This document shows positions 9,966-19,290 of a DNA stretch of 64,000 bases, piece after piece. How positions within the stretch are numbered: the stretch's first letter is position 1; every line of letters starts with the position of its first letter. This stretch comes from Streptomyces sp. XD-27 (GTDB lineage Bacteria; Actinomycetota; Actinomycetes; Streptomycetales; Streptomycetaceae): the NCBI RefSeq assembly GCF_030553055.1, contig NZ_CP130713.1:3596001-3660000 (forward strand), written 5' to 3'. Below the pieces are notes generated by a model. It was not told the DNA's origin. It worked only from the letters and a program-made list of their open reading frames with translations, and did no database searches. The translations under genes were made by a program, and so were the position numbers.

Positions 9966-10085
9966 ATGACAGGCCCCTCCGTCCCGATCCCGGCCCCGCC
10001 CGCCAGCGGCTGCCAGTGCGGCCCAGGCTGCAGTTGCGGCTGCCAGAACGGCGGCTCGTGCCAATGCGGCGGCAGCTGTAGCTGA
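9966..10085 (+). CDS. 39-residue cysteine-rich metallothionein-like peptide
   Basis: A tiny ORF with a near-perfect ribosome-binding site (AAGGAGG, 7 nt before the ATG) and a clean stop, followed by a strong hairpin. It encodes a Pro-rich head (MTGPSVPIPAPPASG) and a Cys/Gly/Gln/Ser tail with eight cysteines at 16, 18, 22, 24, 26, 32, 34 and 38, mostly in CxC pairs with no aromatic residue. Size, composition and CxC spacing resemble bacterial metallothioneins, which bind Cu(I), Zn or Cd in the cytosol, although sequence alone cannot name the metal. No signal peptide is visible. It lies between phoU and gpmA. A non-coding chance ORF is possible, but the ribosome-binding site and terminator argue against it. 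Confidence 0.72.
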   Translation: MTGPSVPIPAPPASGCQCGPGCSCGCQNGGSCQCGGSCS

Positions 10086-10109
10086 ACCTGAACCGTACGA
10101 CGTGTACGG

Positions 10110-10142
10110 AGGGCCCCCGACCGGTATCCGGTCGGGGGCCCT
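10110..10142. terminator. Bidirectional terminator, 15-bp perfect stem
   Basis: The arms 10110-10124 and 10128-10142 surround a 3-nt loop. It lies between the Cys-rich ORF (plus) and gpmA (minus), about 25 nt from one stop and 32 nt from the other. Confidence 0.85.
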
Positions 10143-10173
10143 GCCACGTCCGCGGGGAACTCCCCGCGCGGGG

Positions 10174-10935
10174 CTACTTCTTCTTGCCCTGGTTCTTCAC
10201 GGCCTCGATGGCGGCGGCCGCGGCCTCCGGGTCGAGGTAGGTGCCGCCCGGGTTCAGCGGCGTGAAGTCGGCGTCCAGCTCGTAGGAGAGCGGGATGCCG
10301 GTGGGGATGTTCAGGCCCGCGATGTCGGCGTCGGAGATGCCGTCGAGGTGCTTGACCAGCGCGCGCAGGCTGTTGCCGTGCGCGGCGATCAGGACGGTGC
10401 GGCCCGCGAGCAGGTCCGGGACGATGCCGTCGTACCAGTACGGCAGCATGCGGGTGACGACGTCCTTGAGGCACTCGGTGCGCGGCCGCAGCTCCGGCGG
10501 GATCGAGGCGTAGCGCGCGTCGTCGCTCTGCGACCACTCGGCGCCGTCCTCCAGCGGGGGCGGCGGGGTGTCGTACGAGCGGCGCCACAGCATGAACTGC
10601 TCCTCGCCGAACTCGGCGAGCGTCTGCGCCTTGTCCTTGCCCTGGAGCGCGCCGTAGTGCCGCTCGTTGAGCCGCCAGGAGCGGTGGACCGGGATCCAGT
10701 GGCGGTCGGCGGCCTCCAGCGCGAGCTGCGCGGTGCGGATCGCGCGCTTCTGGAGGGAGGTGTGGACCACGTCGGGCAGCAGGCCGGCGTCCTTCAGCAG
10801 CTCACCGCCGCGGACCGCCTCCTTCTCGCCCTTCTCGTTGAGGTTGACGTCCACCCAGCCGGTGAACAGGTTCTTCGCGTTCCACTCGCTCTCGCCGTGG
10901 CGGAGGAGGATCAGCTTGTACGGTGCGTCGGCCAT
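10174..10935 (-). CDS. gpmA: 2,3-bisphosphoglycerate-dependent phosphoglycerate mutase
   Basis: A 253-aa glycolytic enzyme that interconverts 3- and 2-phosphoglycerate. The histidine-phosphatase motif [10 protein letters not shown] carries phospho-acceptor His13. [40 protein letters not shown] and [14 protein letters not shown] (second catalytic His) are all intact. It ends in a Lys-rich tail (KNQGKKK). The length is normal for the dPGM family. Confidence 0.96.
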   Translation of the reverse strand: MADAPYKLILLRHGESEWNAKNLFTGWVDVNLNEKGEKEAVRGGELLKDAGLLPDVVHTSLQKRAIRTAQLALEAADRHWIPVHRSWRLNERHYGALQGKDKAQTLAEFGEEQFMLWRRSYDTPPPPLEDGAEWSQSDDARYASIPPELRPRTECLKDVVTRMLPYWYDGIVPDLLAGRTVLIAAHGNSLRALVKHLDGISDADIAGLNIPTGIPLSYELDADFTPLNPGGTYLDPEAAAAAIEAVKNQGKKK

Positions 10936-11109
10936 GCCCCTGAGCGTAATAGACGCCGCTGAACCGGAACGACGACGTCCGAACGGCGGTCTCGTTTGAC
11001 GTGTTCAGTCAAATGACTGGCGGCCGGGGATCATCGAACCGTAAGGTACAGCTGCCGCATGAGCCACTTACATCATGGGGCTTACATCGTCGGGGGATTC
11101 GGGGGAACG

Positions 11110-12390
11110 ATGCTGTCGGCTGCGACCGCGAAACGGGCCGTACGAGAGAGCGTCTCGGGGCTGCCACGGGAGTTCTGGTGGCTGTGGACCAGCACGCTGG
11201 TCAACCGGCTGGGCGCCTTCGTGGCCACCTTCATGGCGCTGTACCTGACCATGGAGCGCGGCTACTCGGCCACGTACGCGGGCCTGGTCGCCTCCCTGCA
11301 CGGGCTGGGCGGCGTCGTCGCCGCGCTCGGCGCCGGGGTCATGACCGACCGGCTCGGGCGGCGGCCCACCATGCTCGTCGCCCAGCTCTCGACAGCGGTG
11401 TCGGTGGCGGTTCTCGGCTTCATGACGCACCCGGTCGCCATCGCGGCCGTCGCGTTCGCCGTGGGCATGGCCAGCAACGCCTCCCGCCCGGCGGTGCAGG
11501 CCATGATGGCCGACATCGTGCGCCCCGAGGACCGGGTCCGCGCCTTCTCGCTCAACTACTGGGCGATCAACCTGGGTTTCGCGTTCTCCTCGACCGGCGC
11601 GGGCCTGCTCGCCGAGTACAGCTACCAGGCCGGCTTCCTGATCGAGGCCGCCATGACGCTGGTGTGCGCCCTGGTGGTCTTCGCCAAGCTCCCGGAGTCC
11701 CGCCCGGACCGCCCGGCCGGTCCGGGCACGGCCGCCGAACCGGAGATCGGCCTGGGCACCGTGGTGCGGGACCGCCGCTTCATGGCTCTCGTCGGGCTGT
11801 CCTTCCTCATCGCGCTGCTCTTCCAGCAGGGGTCGGTGGGCCTGCCGGTGGCCATGGGCGCGGACGGCTTCTCCAGCTCGGACTACGGGCTGGCGATCGC
11901 GGCCAACGGCGTACTGATCGTCGCCCTGCAGATTCCCGTCACCCGCTACGTCGAGCACCGCGACCCGCGGCTGCTGCTCACCCTCTCCTCCCTGCTCGTG
12001 GGGTACGGCTTCGGGCTGACGGCGTTCGCGGGCTCCCTGGGCGTGTACGCGCTGACGGTGTGCGTGTGGACCCTCGCGGAGATCGTCAACCTGCCGACGC
12101 AGATGGGCCTCGTGGTGCGCCTCTCCCCCACCCACGGCCGCGGCCGCTACCAGGGCATGCACACCATGTCCTGGTCCGCGGCCGGGCTCGCGGCCCCGCT
12201 GTTGTCGGGCCAGGTCATCGACCGGTTCGGGGCGGGGTGGCTGTGGGGCGGGTGCGCGGTGGTGGGCACGGTCGCGGCGGCGGGGTACTGGGTGCTGATG
12301 CGGACCGTGCCGGAGCCCGCGCCGTCGGAGCCGCGGGAGACGGGGTCCGCGGGCCCGGCTCCGGCCGACTCGGTGGAGCGGGTGGCCTAA
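11110..12390 (+). CDS. MFS transporter (drug efflux type)
   Basis: A 426-aa membrane protein with about 12 hydrophobic segments. The loop 2-3 signature of the major facilitator superfamily is visible as AGVMTDRLGRRPTML. ADIVRPEDRVRAFSLNYWAINLGFAF and the central hydrophilic loop (PDRPAGPGTAAEPEIG) are typical of DHA1-like actinobacterial exporters. I prefer the ATG at 11110 because GGGGGA precedes it; an in-frame ATG at 11059 would add 17 residues. The substrate is unknown. Its stop overlaps the stop of the convergent RRM gene by 4 bp. Confidence 0.85.
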   Translation: MLSAATAKRAVRESVSGLPREFWWLWTSTLVNRLGAFVATFMALYLTMERGYSATYAGLVASLHGLGGVVAALGAGVMTDRLGRRPTMLVAQLSTAVSVAVLGFMTHPVAIAAVAFAVGMASNASRPAVQAMMADIVRPEDRVRAFSLNYWAINLGFAFSSTGAGLLAEYSYQAGFLIEAAMTLVCALVVFAKLPESRPDRPAGPGTAAEPEIGLGTVVRDRRFMALVGLSFLIALLFQQGSVGLPVAMGADGFSSSDYGLAIAANGVLIVALQIPVTRYVEHRDPRLLLTLSSLLVGYGFGLTAFAGSLGVYALTVCVWTLAEIVNLPTQMGLVVRLSPTHGRGRYQGMHTMSWSAAGLAAPLLSGQVIDRFGAGWLWGGCAVVGTVAAAGYWVLMRTVPEPAPSEPRETGSAGPAPADSVERVA

Positions 12391-12653
12391 CCGGGCATGC
12401 GGCGGTTCGCCCGGCGATGGGCCTCGGTGACGTTCAAGTTGCGGCCGTTCAGCCTGGTTCCGTTGAGCTGGGCCAGGGCCTTCTCCGCCGCCCGGTCGTT
12501 CATCTCGACGAACCCGAAGCCCAAAGACCGGCCCGTGTCACGGTCCGAGACGATCTGGACGTCCAGCACTTCACCGACCCTTGCGAAAAGCTCCTGAAGG
12601 TCGTCTTCCGTCGTGTCGAACCCCAGGTTGCCGACGTGCAGCTTCTTCGCCAT
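12387..12653 (-). CDS. Small RNA-binding protein with one RRM domain
   Basis: An 88-aa protein that is a single RNA-recognition motif. RNP2 is LHVGNL near the N-terminus and RNP1 is RSLGFGFVEM near residue 45. A short basic tail (RRANRRMPG) follows. Single-RRM proteins of this kind occur in cyanobacteria and many actinobacteria and bind RNA or influence stability; the target is not known. The ATG at 12653 fits the domain start and has GAGGGA upstream. Confidence 0.88.
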   Translation of the reverse strand: MAKKLHVGNLGFDTTEDDLQELFARVGEVLDVQIVSDRDTGRSLGFGFVEMNDRAAEKALAQLNGTRLNGRNLNVTEAHRRANRRMPG

Positions 12654-12807
12654 GACCGGCGCTCCCTCACTCTCGACGATGGCCGGACGAATGTCACATG
12701 CCAGGGTCAAGGCTCCCAACGTGGTGCACAGCGGACCAGCGGTGTGGGCCGAACCGGTGACCGGCCCGCCGCGGCCTACTTCGTGACGCAGACAACCGAG
12801 GCCGCGG

Positions 12808-13392
12808 TCAGTCCGTCAGATCGCGGGTCAGGTGTTCGAATGCCTCGAGGTTCCGCGTGGACTCGCCGCGTGAGGTGCGCCAGGCGTACTCCTTGCGGAT
12901 CGCCGTCGCGAAGCCCATCTCCAGGAGCGTGTTGAAGCTGCCCTCCGCGTTCTCCAGGACCGTGCCCAGCAGCCGGTCCAGTTCCTCCGGGGTGACCGCG
13001 GACAGCGGCAGACGCCCTACGAGGTAGATGTCGCCGAGCCGGTCGACCGCGTAACTCACGCCGTACAGCTTGGTGTTGCGCTCCAGCAGCCAGCGGTGCA
13101 CGGCCGCCTCGTTCTCGTCCGGATGCCGGATCACGAAGGCGTTGACGGAGAGGGAGTGCTTGCCGAGCCGCAGCGCGCACGTGGTCGAGAGCTTGCGGAC
13201 GCCGGGGAGCTTGACGACGTAGGCGCCGTCGGCCGCGCTCTCCCATTCCAGCTCGGCGTCGCGCAGGGTCTGCTCGATGACGGCGGCGGCGCCGGTACCC
13301 GTGCCGGTGCCAGTGCCTGCGCTGGTACTCGCACTGGCGCTGGTGCTGCTGGTGTCTGTCGTCGTGTCGGCGTCCGCGTCACCCATGGGCAT
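12808..13392 (-). CDS. YbjN-domain (type III secretion chaperone-like) protein
   Basis: A 194-aa cytosolic protein. The first 40 residues are low complexity (alternating Asp-Ala, Ser-Thr, Gly-Thr), matching a microsatellite-like DNA stretch at about 13290-13360. Residues 45-185 form the YbjN-like alpha/beta domain ([50 protein letters not shown]). Its start overlaps the end of mshA by 14 bp, so it is coupled to mshA, and this order is common in Streptomyces. The function is unknown. Confidence 0.8.
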   Translation of the reverse strand: MPMGDADADTTTDTSSTSASASTSAGTGTGTGTGAAAVIEQTLRDAELEWESAADGAYVVKLPGVRKLSTTCALRLGKHSLSVNAFVIRHPDENEAAVHRWLLERNTKLYGVSYAVDRLGDIYLVGRLPLSAVTPEELDRLLGTVLENAEGSFNTLLEMGFATAIRKEYAWRTSRGESTRNLEAFEHLTRDLTD

Positions 13393-14962
13393 GGGCTGAT
13401 CGTAGGCGACGACGCTCGTGCATCGCGGCCTGATAGACGTCCGCCGTCGCCGCGGCGGCCGTGTCCCACCCGAACGACTGCGCGTGCAGGGCCGCGGCGG
13501 CACCCATCCGGTCGACAAGCTCGGCGCCTGCCGGCCCGGCGGCGAAACGGCGCAGCACGCGCGCGTAGTCGGCGGGGTCGTGGCCGTCGACCAGGAATCC
13601 GGACACGCCGTCCCGCACCGCCACGGGCAGTCCGCCGACCGCCGCCGCGACAACCGGCGTGCCGCATGCCTGCGCCTCGATCGCGACCAGCCCGAAGGAC
13701 TCGCTGTGGGAGGGCATGACCAGGACGGACGCCGCGCGGTACCAGTCGGCGAGCTGGTCCTGGCCGACGGGCGGGCGGAAGCGTACGACGTCGCTGATAC
13801 CGAGGCGGGCGGCGAGCTTCTGCAGCCGCTCGGGCTGGGCGAGCCCGGTTCCGCTGGGGCCGCCGACCACCGGTACGACGAGCCGGGAACGGAGCGCGGG
13901 CTCCTCGTCCAGCATGATCGCCACGGCGCGCAGCAGGACGTCCGGTGCCTTGAGCGGCTGGATACGGCCCGCGAAGAGCGGGATGAGGGCGTCGACGGGG
14001 AGCCCGAGGCGGGCGCGGGCGGCGGCGCGGCCGGCGGCGATCCGGCTCGCGGTGATGTCGGCCGCGGTGATGCGGCGGATGCCGGTGCGGCCTGTGGCGG
14101 CGCGGATCGCATCGGCGCGGTCGGTGCCGTCGGTGCGGTCGGTGCCGTAGGTGCCGTGGGTGCGGATCGCGTCCGCGAGGCCCGTGTCGGCACCGTCCGC
14201 GCCGTGGCGCCGGCCCGGGACCTCGGGCCCGTACGGGCTGAATCGGTCGAGGTTGACGCCGGGGTGGACGACGGCGACCTTGCCGCGGTCCGCGTCGTAG
14301 TGCCGGATCAGCTCGTCGCCCTCTTCGTCGGTGTTGGCGACGAGCCGGTCCGCGGCGCGGACGATCTGCGTCTCGCCGATGACGCGGGCTGCGGGTTCGG
14401 GCGTGTCGCCCTCGGCCAGCGCGGCGTTCTTGACCTTGGCCATGGTGTGCATGGCGTGCACGAGCGGGACGCCCCACCGCTCGGCGGCGAGCCAGCCGAC
14501 GTGGCCGGAGAGCCAGTAGTGGGAGTGGACGAGGTCGTAGTAGCCGGGCCGGTGCCCGGCCCAGGCCCGCATGACGCCGTGGGTGAAGGCGCACAGCTGG
14601 GCCGGGAGCTCCTCCTTGGCGAGCCCCTCGTAGGGGCCGGCGTCGATGTGCCGGACCAGGACGCCGGGGGCCAGCTCGACGGCGGGCGGGAGCGTGCCGG
14701 TGGTGGCGCGCGTGAAGACCTCGACCTCGATGTTCAGGGCGGCCAGGCGCTTGGCGAGCTCGACGATGTAGACGTTCATCCCGCCGGCGTCGCCGGTACC
14801 GGGCTGGTGGAGGGGCGAGGTGTGGACGCTGAGCATGGCGATCCGGCGCGGCCGTCGGCCGGGCCACCGCAGCCGCTGGTGCGGCGGCGCGGCCCCGCTC
14901 CCGGGGCCGCGCCCCGGGGTACGGCCTCGCAGGTTGCCGAGCCGGGATATGTACTGGCTCAC
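13379..14962 (-). CDS. mshA: D-inositol-3-phosphate glycosyltransferase MshA (mycothiol biosynthesis)
   Basis: A 527-aa GT4 glycosyltransferase. It joins UDP-GlcNAc to 1-L-myo-inositol-1-phosphate, the first committed step of mycothiol synthesis. [40 protein letters not shown] and [13 protein letters not shown] in the acceptor half, and [37 protein letters not shown] in the donor half, are MshA signatures. The start is a GTG with AAGGAGG upstream. Oddity: between GVNLDRFSP and the second domain an insertion of about 50 residues contains repeated Asp/Gly/Thr/Arg units ([18 protein letters not shown]), coded by short tandem repeats; most family members lack this. Confidence 0.94.
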   Translation of the reverse strand: MSQYISRLGNLRGRTPGRGPGSGAAPPHQRLRWPGRRPRRIAMLSVHTSPLHQPGTGDAGGMNVYIVELAKRLAALNIEVEVFTRATTGTLPPAVELAPGVLVRHIDAGPYEGLAKEELPAQLCAFTHGVMRAWAGHRPGYYDLVHSHYWLSGHVGWLAAERWGVPLVHAMHTMAKVKNAALAEGDTPEPAARVIGETQIVRAADRLVANTDEEGDELIRHYDADRGKVAVVHPGVNLDRFSPYGPEVPGRRHGADGADTGLADAIRTHGTYGTDRTDGTDRADAIRAATGRTGIRRITAADITASRIAAGRAAARARLGLPVDALIPLFAGRIQPLKAPDVLLRAVAIMLDEEPALRSRLVVPVVGGPSGTGLAQPERLQKLAARLGISDVVRFRPPVGQDQLADWYRAASVLVMPSHSESFGLVAIEAQACGTPVVAAAVGGLPVAVRDGVSGFLVDGHDPADYARVLRRFAAGPAGAELVDRMGAAAALHAQSFGWDTAAAATADVYQAAMHERRRLRSAHAHG

Positions 14963-15065
14963 CGCGCGATCCTCCTTGCCGGGCGCCGGACGGGCGTCTG
15001 CTCCAAGGGGTCAACGCCGGAACCGTCGGCTCCCATTTCCGCTTTGCCAAAGCGTGACGTATGCC

Positions 15066-16238
15066 CTATCGGGCGGGGCCGTGCGGCCTCCCGGGCAGGG
15101 GCCGTGGATGTGGGGGTCGGGTCCCACTCCGGACGACGTGGCCTGTCGGCACGGTGGTGGGGCGGTCATCTGTCGGCGCAGTGGTGGGGCGGTCAGGGGT
15201 GGCGGGGCTGAGGGCCGCGGGGCGGGTGCGGTGGGCGCTGGGGCTCACGCCCCGTACCCGCTTGAACGCCGCGCTGAAGCCGAACGCGTCCGCGTACCCC
15301 ACCCGGCGCGCCACCGACGCCACCGTCGCCGCCGGTTCCGCCAGCAGGTCCGCCGCCAGGGCCATCCGCCATTGGGTCAGGTAGGCCAGCGGCGGCTCGC
15401 CGACCAGGTCGTGGAAGCGCTTCGCCAGCGTCGTACGGGATACCCCGGCCCGGTCCGCCAGCGACGCCAGCGTCCACGGTGCGCCCGGGGCCTCGTGCAG
15501 CGCGCGCAGCGCCGGGCCCACCACCTCGTCGCCGAGCGCGCGGTACCAGCCGGGTGCCTCCGCCTCCGGGCGGGCGAACCAGTCCCGCAGCGTGCACACC
15601 AGCAGCCAGTCCAGCAACCGGTCCAGCACGATCTGCTGCCCCGGGCCGCCGGCGCGACCCGGGGCACCCGCCCCGCCCGGCCCACCGGGCGCGCACGGAC
15701 CGCTCGCGATCAACTGCGTCTCCAGGTAGTCGCGCAACGCCGCGCAGTCGTGGTCGTCCGCCAGCACCAGCACCGGGGGCAGCACCCGCAGCAGCCGCCC
15801 CGGGACCTCGCCGCGTACGTGGTACGCCCCCGCCATCAGCACGGTGCGGCCCGCCGCGTGCCCCGCCAGTTCACCGGCCACGTCCCGGCCCGCCCGCTCG
15901 CCCGGCCACACGTCCCCGCACCGCACGTCGCGCGGCGTCGCCGCCCCTGAGGCGACGGTGCCGGGGGCGTCGGTGAAGACGAACGGCTCAGGCCCGCGTA
16001 CGACCGCCGCCTCGCCCACCCGTATCCGTATCCCCCGCGGCGGACGCCCGCTCTCGCCGAAGCCGCTGCCGCTGCCGTCGTCCTCCCGTACGATCCAGCC
16101 CTCGCCGCGCAGCGGCACGCACAGCGTCATGGACGCCCCATCGGTGAATCTCAGCGCCCACGGCGGTGCCAGCACCGACCGGCCGAACACCGCGCCGTCG
16201 GCGCGCACACCCCTCAGCAGATCGTCGAACGGGTCCAT
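15066..16238 (-). CDS. AraC-family transcriptional regulator (cupin_6 type)
   Basis: A 390-aa protein with an N-terminal cupin-like sensor (residues about 1-180: MDPFDDLLRGVRADGAVFG, then GEAAVVRGPEPFVFTD) and a C-terminal double helix-turn-helix (about 270-360: WTLASLADRAGVSRTTLAKRFHDLV and ATVASVARRVGYADAFGFSAAFKRVRG). After that comes a Pro/Thr/Arg-rich tail of about 45 residues. The family usually controls a neighbouring oxidoreductase; here the divergent gene 103 bp away is an NmrA-like reductase, its likely target. Confidence 0.88.
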   Translation of the reverse strand: MDPFDDLLRGVRADGAVFGRSVLAPPWALRFTDGASMTLCVPLRGEGWIVREDDGSGSGFGESGRPPRGIRIRVGEAAVVRGPEPFVFTDAPGTVASGAATPRDVRCGDVWPGERAGRDVAGELAGHAAGRTVLMAGAYHVRGEVPGRLLRVLPPVLVLADDHDCAALRDYLETQLIASGPCAPGGPGGAGAPGRAGGPGQQIVLDRLLDWLLVCTLRDWFARPEAEAPGWYRALGDEVVGPALRALHEAPGAPWTLASLADRAGVSRTTLAKRFHDLVGEPPLAYLTQWRMALAADLLAEPAATVASVARRVGYADAFGFSAAFKRVRGVSPSAHRTRPAALSPATPDRPTTAPTDDRPTTVPTGHVVRSGTRPPHPRPLPGRPHGPAR

Positions 16239-16340
16239 GCGCTCACCCTATGCGGCCGTTCGAACGCACCGTACGAATACACATGCGTGACGTACTCGCG
16301 GCCATGTCGCGCCACGCGCCCGCCCAGTTGACTCACTGAC

Positions 16341-17210
16341 ATGACGACAGACAGCAAGCACGACAGCGACATCCTGATCCTCGCCGCCACCGGCAAGACC
16401 GGCCGCCGGGTGGTGGAGCGGCTGCGCACGCAGGGCGCGGCGGTGCGGGCGGCCTCCCGCTCCAGCGAGGTGACGTTCGACTGGACCGCACCCGCCACCT
16501 GGGAACCCGCGCTCGCGGGTGCCACCGCGCTCTACCTCGTCGCGCCGGACGACCCGGACCCGGTGGAGGACTTCGTGCGCCTCGCGGTCGAGTCCGGGGT
16601 GCGCCGCATCGTGGCGCTGTCGGGGCGCGGGCTGGACCGGATCGGCGAGGACGTCGGCGCGGGCACGGCCACCTTCTACACGGGCATGGCCGCCGCGGAA
16701 CGGGCCGTACGCGGATCCGGCGTGGAGTGGACGATCATCCGGCCCAACAACTTCAACCAGAACTTCGACGAGGACATGTGGCGGCAGCCGCTGCGCGACG
16801 GCCGGCTCGCCCTGCCGATCGGGGCGACCCCGGAGCCGTTCATCGACGCGGACGACGTGGCGGCGGTGGCGGCGGCGCTGCTGACGCGCGACGGAGACCG
16901 GCATCTGGGAGAGGTGTACGAGTTGTCGGGGCCGCGCGGGCTGTCGTTCGGCGAGGCGGTCGGGACGATCGCGCGGGCGGCGGGCCGGGAGATCGCGTAC
17001 GTGGAGCTGACGCCGGAGGAGTACGAGGCCGAGCTGCTCGCCGAGGGCTACCCGGAGGTGGCGGCGAAGGCGTTCGGCGCGCTGTTCGCCCTCCACCGGA
17101 CCGGGTACACGGCCGCCCCGGTGGACGGCGTCCAGCGCGTCCTGGGGCGGGCACCGACCGACTTCACGGCGTACGCGGAGCGGGCGGCGGCCGCGGGGGC
17201 GTGGACGTGA
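16341..17210 (+). CDS. NmrA-like NAD(P)-binding oxidoreductase (atypical SDR)
   Basis: A 289-aa Rossmann-fold protein. The N-terminal motif ILILAATGKTGRRVVERL is the atypical-SDR Gly pattern. WTIIRPNNFNQNF and FIDADDVAAVAAALLT are typical of the NmrA/NAD(P)H-quinone or azoreductase subgroup, while a classical SDR catalytic Tyr-Lys pair is not evident. It is divergent from an AraC regulator, a pairing repeated widely in actinobacteria. It may act in electrophile or quinone stress; the substrate is unknown. Confidence 0.85.
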   Translation: MTTDSKHDSDILILAATGKTGRRVVERLRTQGAAVRAASRSSEVTFDWTAPATWEPALAGATALYLVAPDDPDPVEDFVRLAVESGVRRIVALSGRGLDRIGEDVGAGTATFYTGMAAAERAVRGSGVEWTIIRPNNFNQNFDEDMWRQPLRDGRLALPIGATPEPFIDADDVAAVAAALLTRDGDRHLGEVYELSGPRGLSFGEAVGTIARAAGREIAYVELTPEEYEAELLAEGYPEVAAKAFGALFALHRTGYTAAPVDGVQRVLGRAPTDFTAYAERAAAAGAWT

Positions 17211-17338
17211 CGCTCGGGCCCGGTCCGGCCTCGCCGACCGCGGGCAACCGGGTGGCGTGACCCCGGGCGGCCGAGCTGTGCCCGGCCCGATCGCGCGGGT
17301 GGCCGGGGGTGCGCCTCCGGCCGCTTAGAGTCATACGT

Positions 17339-18169
17339 ATGGCCGCACGTACCCCCTCGCCGACCCGACCCGTCGGATCGGCGACCCGCGGCACCACCAA
17401 CCCCAACCGTCTGCGCCGCATGGACCGCTGGATCGCCGCCGTCCACGGCGCCGCCCTGCGCCGTGTGGACGCGCCCGTCGCCGTCGACCTCGGGTACGGG
17501 GCCGCCCCCTGGACCGCCGTCGAGTTGCTGGACCGGCTGCGGACGGGGGCGCACGGGACGCCCGGCGTCCGCGTCGTCGGCATAGAGATAGACCCCGGCC
17601 GCGTCGCCGCGGCCAAGCCGTACGAGCGCGACGGGCTGACCTTCGCGCACGGCGGCTTCGAGGTGCCGCTGCCTTCCGGACACGGCCCCCGCCCCGCCCT
17701 CATACGGGCGGCCAACGTGCTGCGGCAGTACGACGAGGACGAGGTCGCCAACGTCTGGCGGCGGCTCTGCGCGCGGCTCCAGCCCGGCGGGCTGCTCGTC
17801 GAGGGCACCTGCGACGAGATAGGGCGGCGGCACGCCTGGGTGGCGCTCACCCCGGAAGGCCCGGCCACCGTCACCTTCGCCGCCCGGCTCGGTTCCCTCG
17901 ACCGCCCTTCCGACCTCGCCGAACGCCTTCCCAAGGCCCTCATCCACCGCAACGTGCCGGGCGAGCCCGTCCACGCGTTCCTGCGCGACTTCGACCGCGC
18001 GTGGGCGGCGGCCGCCCCGTACGCGACGCTCAGCGCGCGTCAGCGCTGGGTCCGCGCCTGCGCGGCGCTGCGCGCGGACTGGCCGCTGGCGGACGGGCCG
18101 CGGCGGTGGCGGCAGGGCGAGGTCACCGTCGCCTGGGAGGCCCTGGCCCCACGGGCGACGGCGGGCTGA
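17339..18169 (+). CDS. Class I SAM-dependent methyltransferase-like protein
   Basis: A 276-aa protein. A short basic N-terminal tail precedes the SAM-binding core: VAVDLGYGAAPWTAVELLDRL is motif I, VVGIEIDPGRVAAA motif II, and LIRAANVLRQYDEDEV with LQPGGLLVEGTCDE resembles motifs IV-V. The second half (FLRDFDRAWAAAAPYATLSARQRWVRA) is specific to a Streptomyces family with no known substrate. TAGAGT ends 7 nt before the ATG at 17339, suggesting a leaderless transcript, so I use that start over one 10 codons upstream. Confidence 0.8.
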   Translation: MAARTPSPTRPVGSATRGTTNPNRLRRMDRWIAAVHGAALRRVDAPVAVDLGYGAAPWTAVELLDRLRTGAHGTPGVRVVGIEIDPGRVAAAKPYERDGLTFAHGGFEVPLPSGHGPRPALIRAANVLRQYDEDEVANVWRRLCARLQPGGLLVEGTCDEIGRRHAWVALTPEGPATVTFAARLGSLDRPSDLAERLPKALIHRNVPGEPVHAFLRDFDRAWAAAAPYATLSARQRWVRACAALRADWPLADGPRRWRQGEVTVAWEALAPRATAG

Positions 18170-18220
18170 CGCGGGCACTCGGCGGGCGCAGTGGGCCGCT
18201 CAGCATGCCCCAGTGGCCGC

Positions 18221-19144
18221 TCAGCGCGCCGCGACCCGCACCGCCGCCCCTTCCGCCAGTGCCCGCAGCGCCCGCTCCGTGCCGGAGCCCCGCTCCGCCG
18301 TGTACGTGCACAGCATCTGGCCCTCGTCCGTCGGCAGCAGCAGCACCTCGTACGTCACCCGCAGCTCCCCCACCTCGGGGTGCCGGATGCGCTTCGTGCC
18401 GTGGGTGCGCTCGGTGACCGCCTGAGCCTCCCAGTGGCGGCGGAAGTCGTCGCTGCGTTCCAGCAGCTCGCCGACGAGCTGGCACAGCCGCGGGTCCTCC
18501 GGGTGGCGCCCGGCCTCGGCGCGCAGGGCCGCGACCGTCTCCTCCGCGAGCTGCTCCCAGTCCGGGTGGAGATCCCTGGCGTCCGGGTGCAGGAAGACCA
18601 GCCTGGCCGCGTTGCGCTCGGCCTCGGGCGTCGTGGCCAGGTCGAAGGCGACCCGTCCGGCCAGCCGGTTCCAGGCCAGGATGTCCATCGCCGGGCCGTA
18701 CACGAACGCCGGAACCGTGTCGTCCAGCGCGTCCAGGAGCTGCCGGACCTGCGGTCGTACCCGCGGCCGCGCCGGGCCCTCGCCCGCGAGCGGCACCGTA
18801 CAGGCGCGGCAGCCCTCCCCGGCGCCCCCGCCCGCGCCGCCGCTCCCGCCCGGACCCCGGCGGCGTATCTGGGTGATGTTCCGCAGGTACGTGTGCTCGG
18901 CGGGCGTCAGCCGCAGCGCCCGCGCGACGGCGTCGAGGACCGAGTCCGAGATCGCGTGGGCGCGGCCCTGTTCGATGCGGGTGTAGTAGTCGACGCTGAT
19001 CCCGGCGAGCTGGGCGACCTCCTCGCGGCGCAGCCCGCGCACGCGGCGCCGGGTCACTCCCTCGGGCAGCCCTACCGAGCCCGGGTCAAGCGCCGCACGG
19101 CGTGATGTCAGAAACGCGTTGATCTCCGGTTCGGAAAACACCAT
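18221..19144 (-). CDS. XRE-family regulator with MmyB-like C-terminal domain
   Basis: A 307-aa regulator. The N-terminal HTH_XRE lies at residues 10-95 (VRGLRREEVAQLAGISVDYYTRIEQGR is the DNA-reading part). The rest is the MmyB-type PAS-like ligand domain (ILAWNRLAGRVAFD, FLHPDARDLHPDWEQLAEETVAALRAEAGRHPEDP, then LLLPTDEGQMLCTYTAERGSGTERAL). The family is common in actinobacteria and usually controls the adjacent divergent oxidoreductase gene, here an aldo/keto reductase. A Gly-rich linker interrupts near residue 100. The ligand is unknown. Confidence 0.9.
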   Translation of the reverse strand: MVFSEPEINAFLTSRRAALDPGSVGLPEGVTRRRVRGLRREEVAQLAGISVDYYTRIEQGRAHAISDSVLDAVARALRLTPAEHTYLRNITQIRRRGPGGSGGAGGGAGEGCRACTVPLAGEGPARPRVRPQVRQLLDALDDTVPAFVYGPAMDILAWNRLAGRVAFDLATTPEAERNAARLVFLHPDARDLHPDWEQLAEETVAALRAEAGRHPEDPRLCQLVGELLERSDDFRRHWEAQAVTERTHGTKRIRHPEVGELRVTYEVLLLPTDEGQMLCTYTAERGSGTERALRALAEGAAVRVAAR

Positions 19145-19290
19145 CGGTCCATTATCGCGGCAGGCCGCCGAAGGTGGTTCCGCCGGACCCAGGTTGAAGC
19201 GGGCCTGTCGCCGCCCGCCCCCGCGCCCGAGGCTGGAACGCGTGACGCAGACGCGTCCGGGACTCAGTGAACGGGTACGGAGACAGAACC

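Noticed and set aside
12776..13246. Frame reading [12 protein letters not shown], reminiscent of tRNA-adjacent mis-annotations
   Set aside because: It is an alternate frame of the YbjN-like gene; no tRNA cloverleaf is present there.
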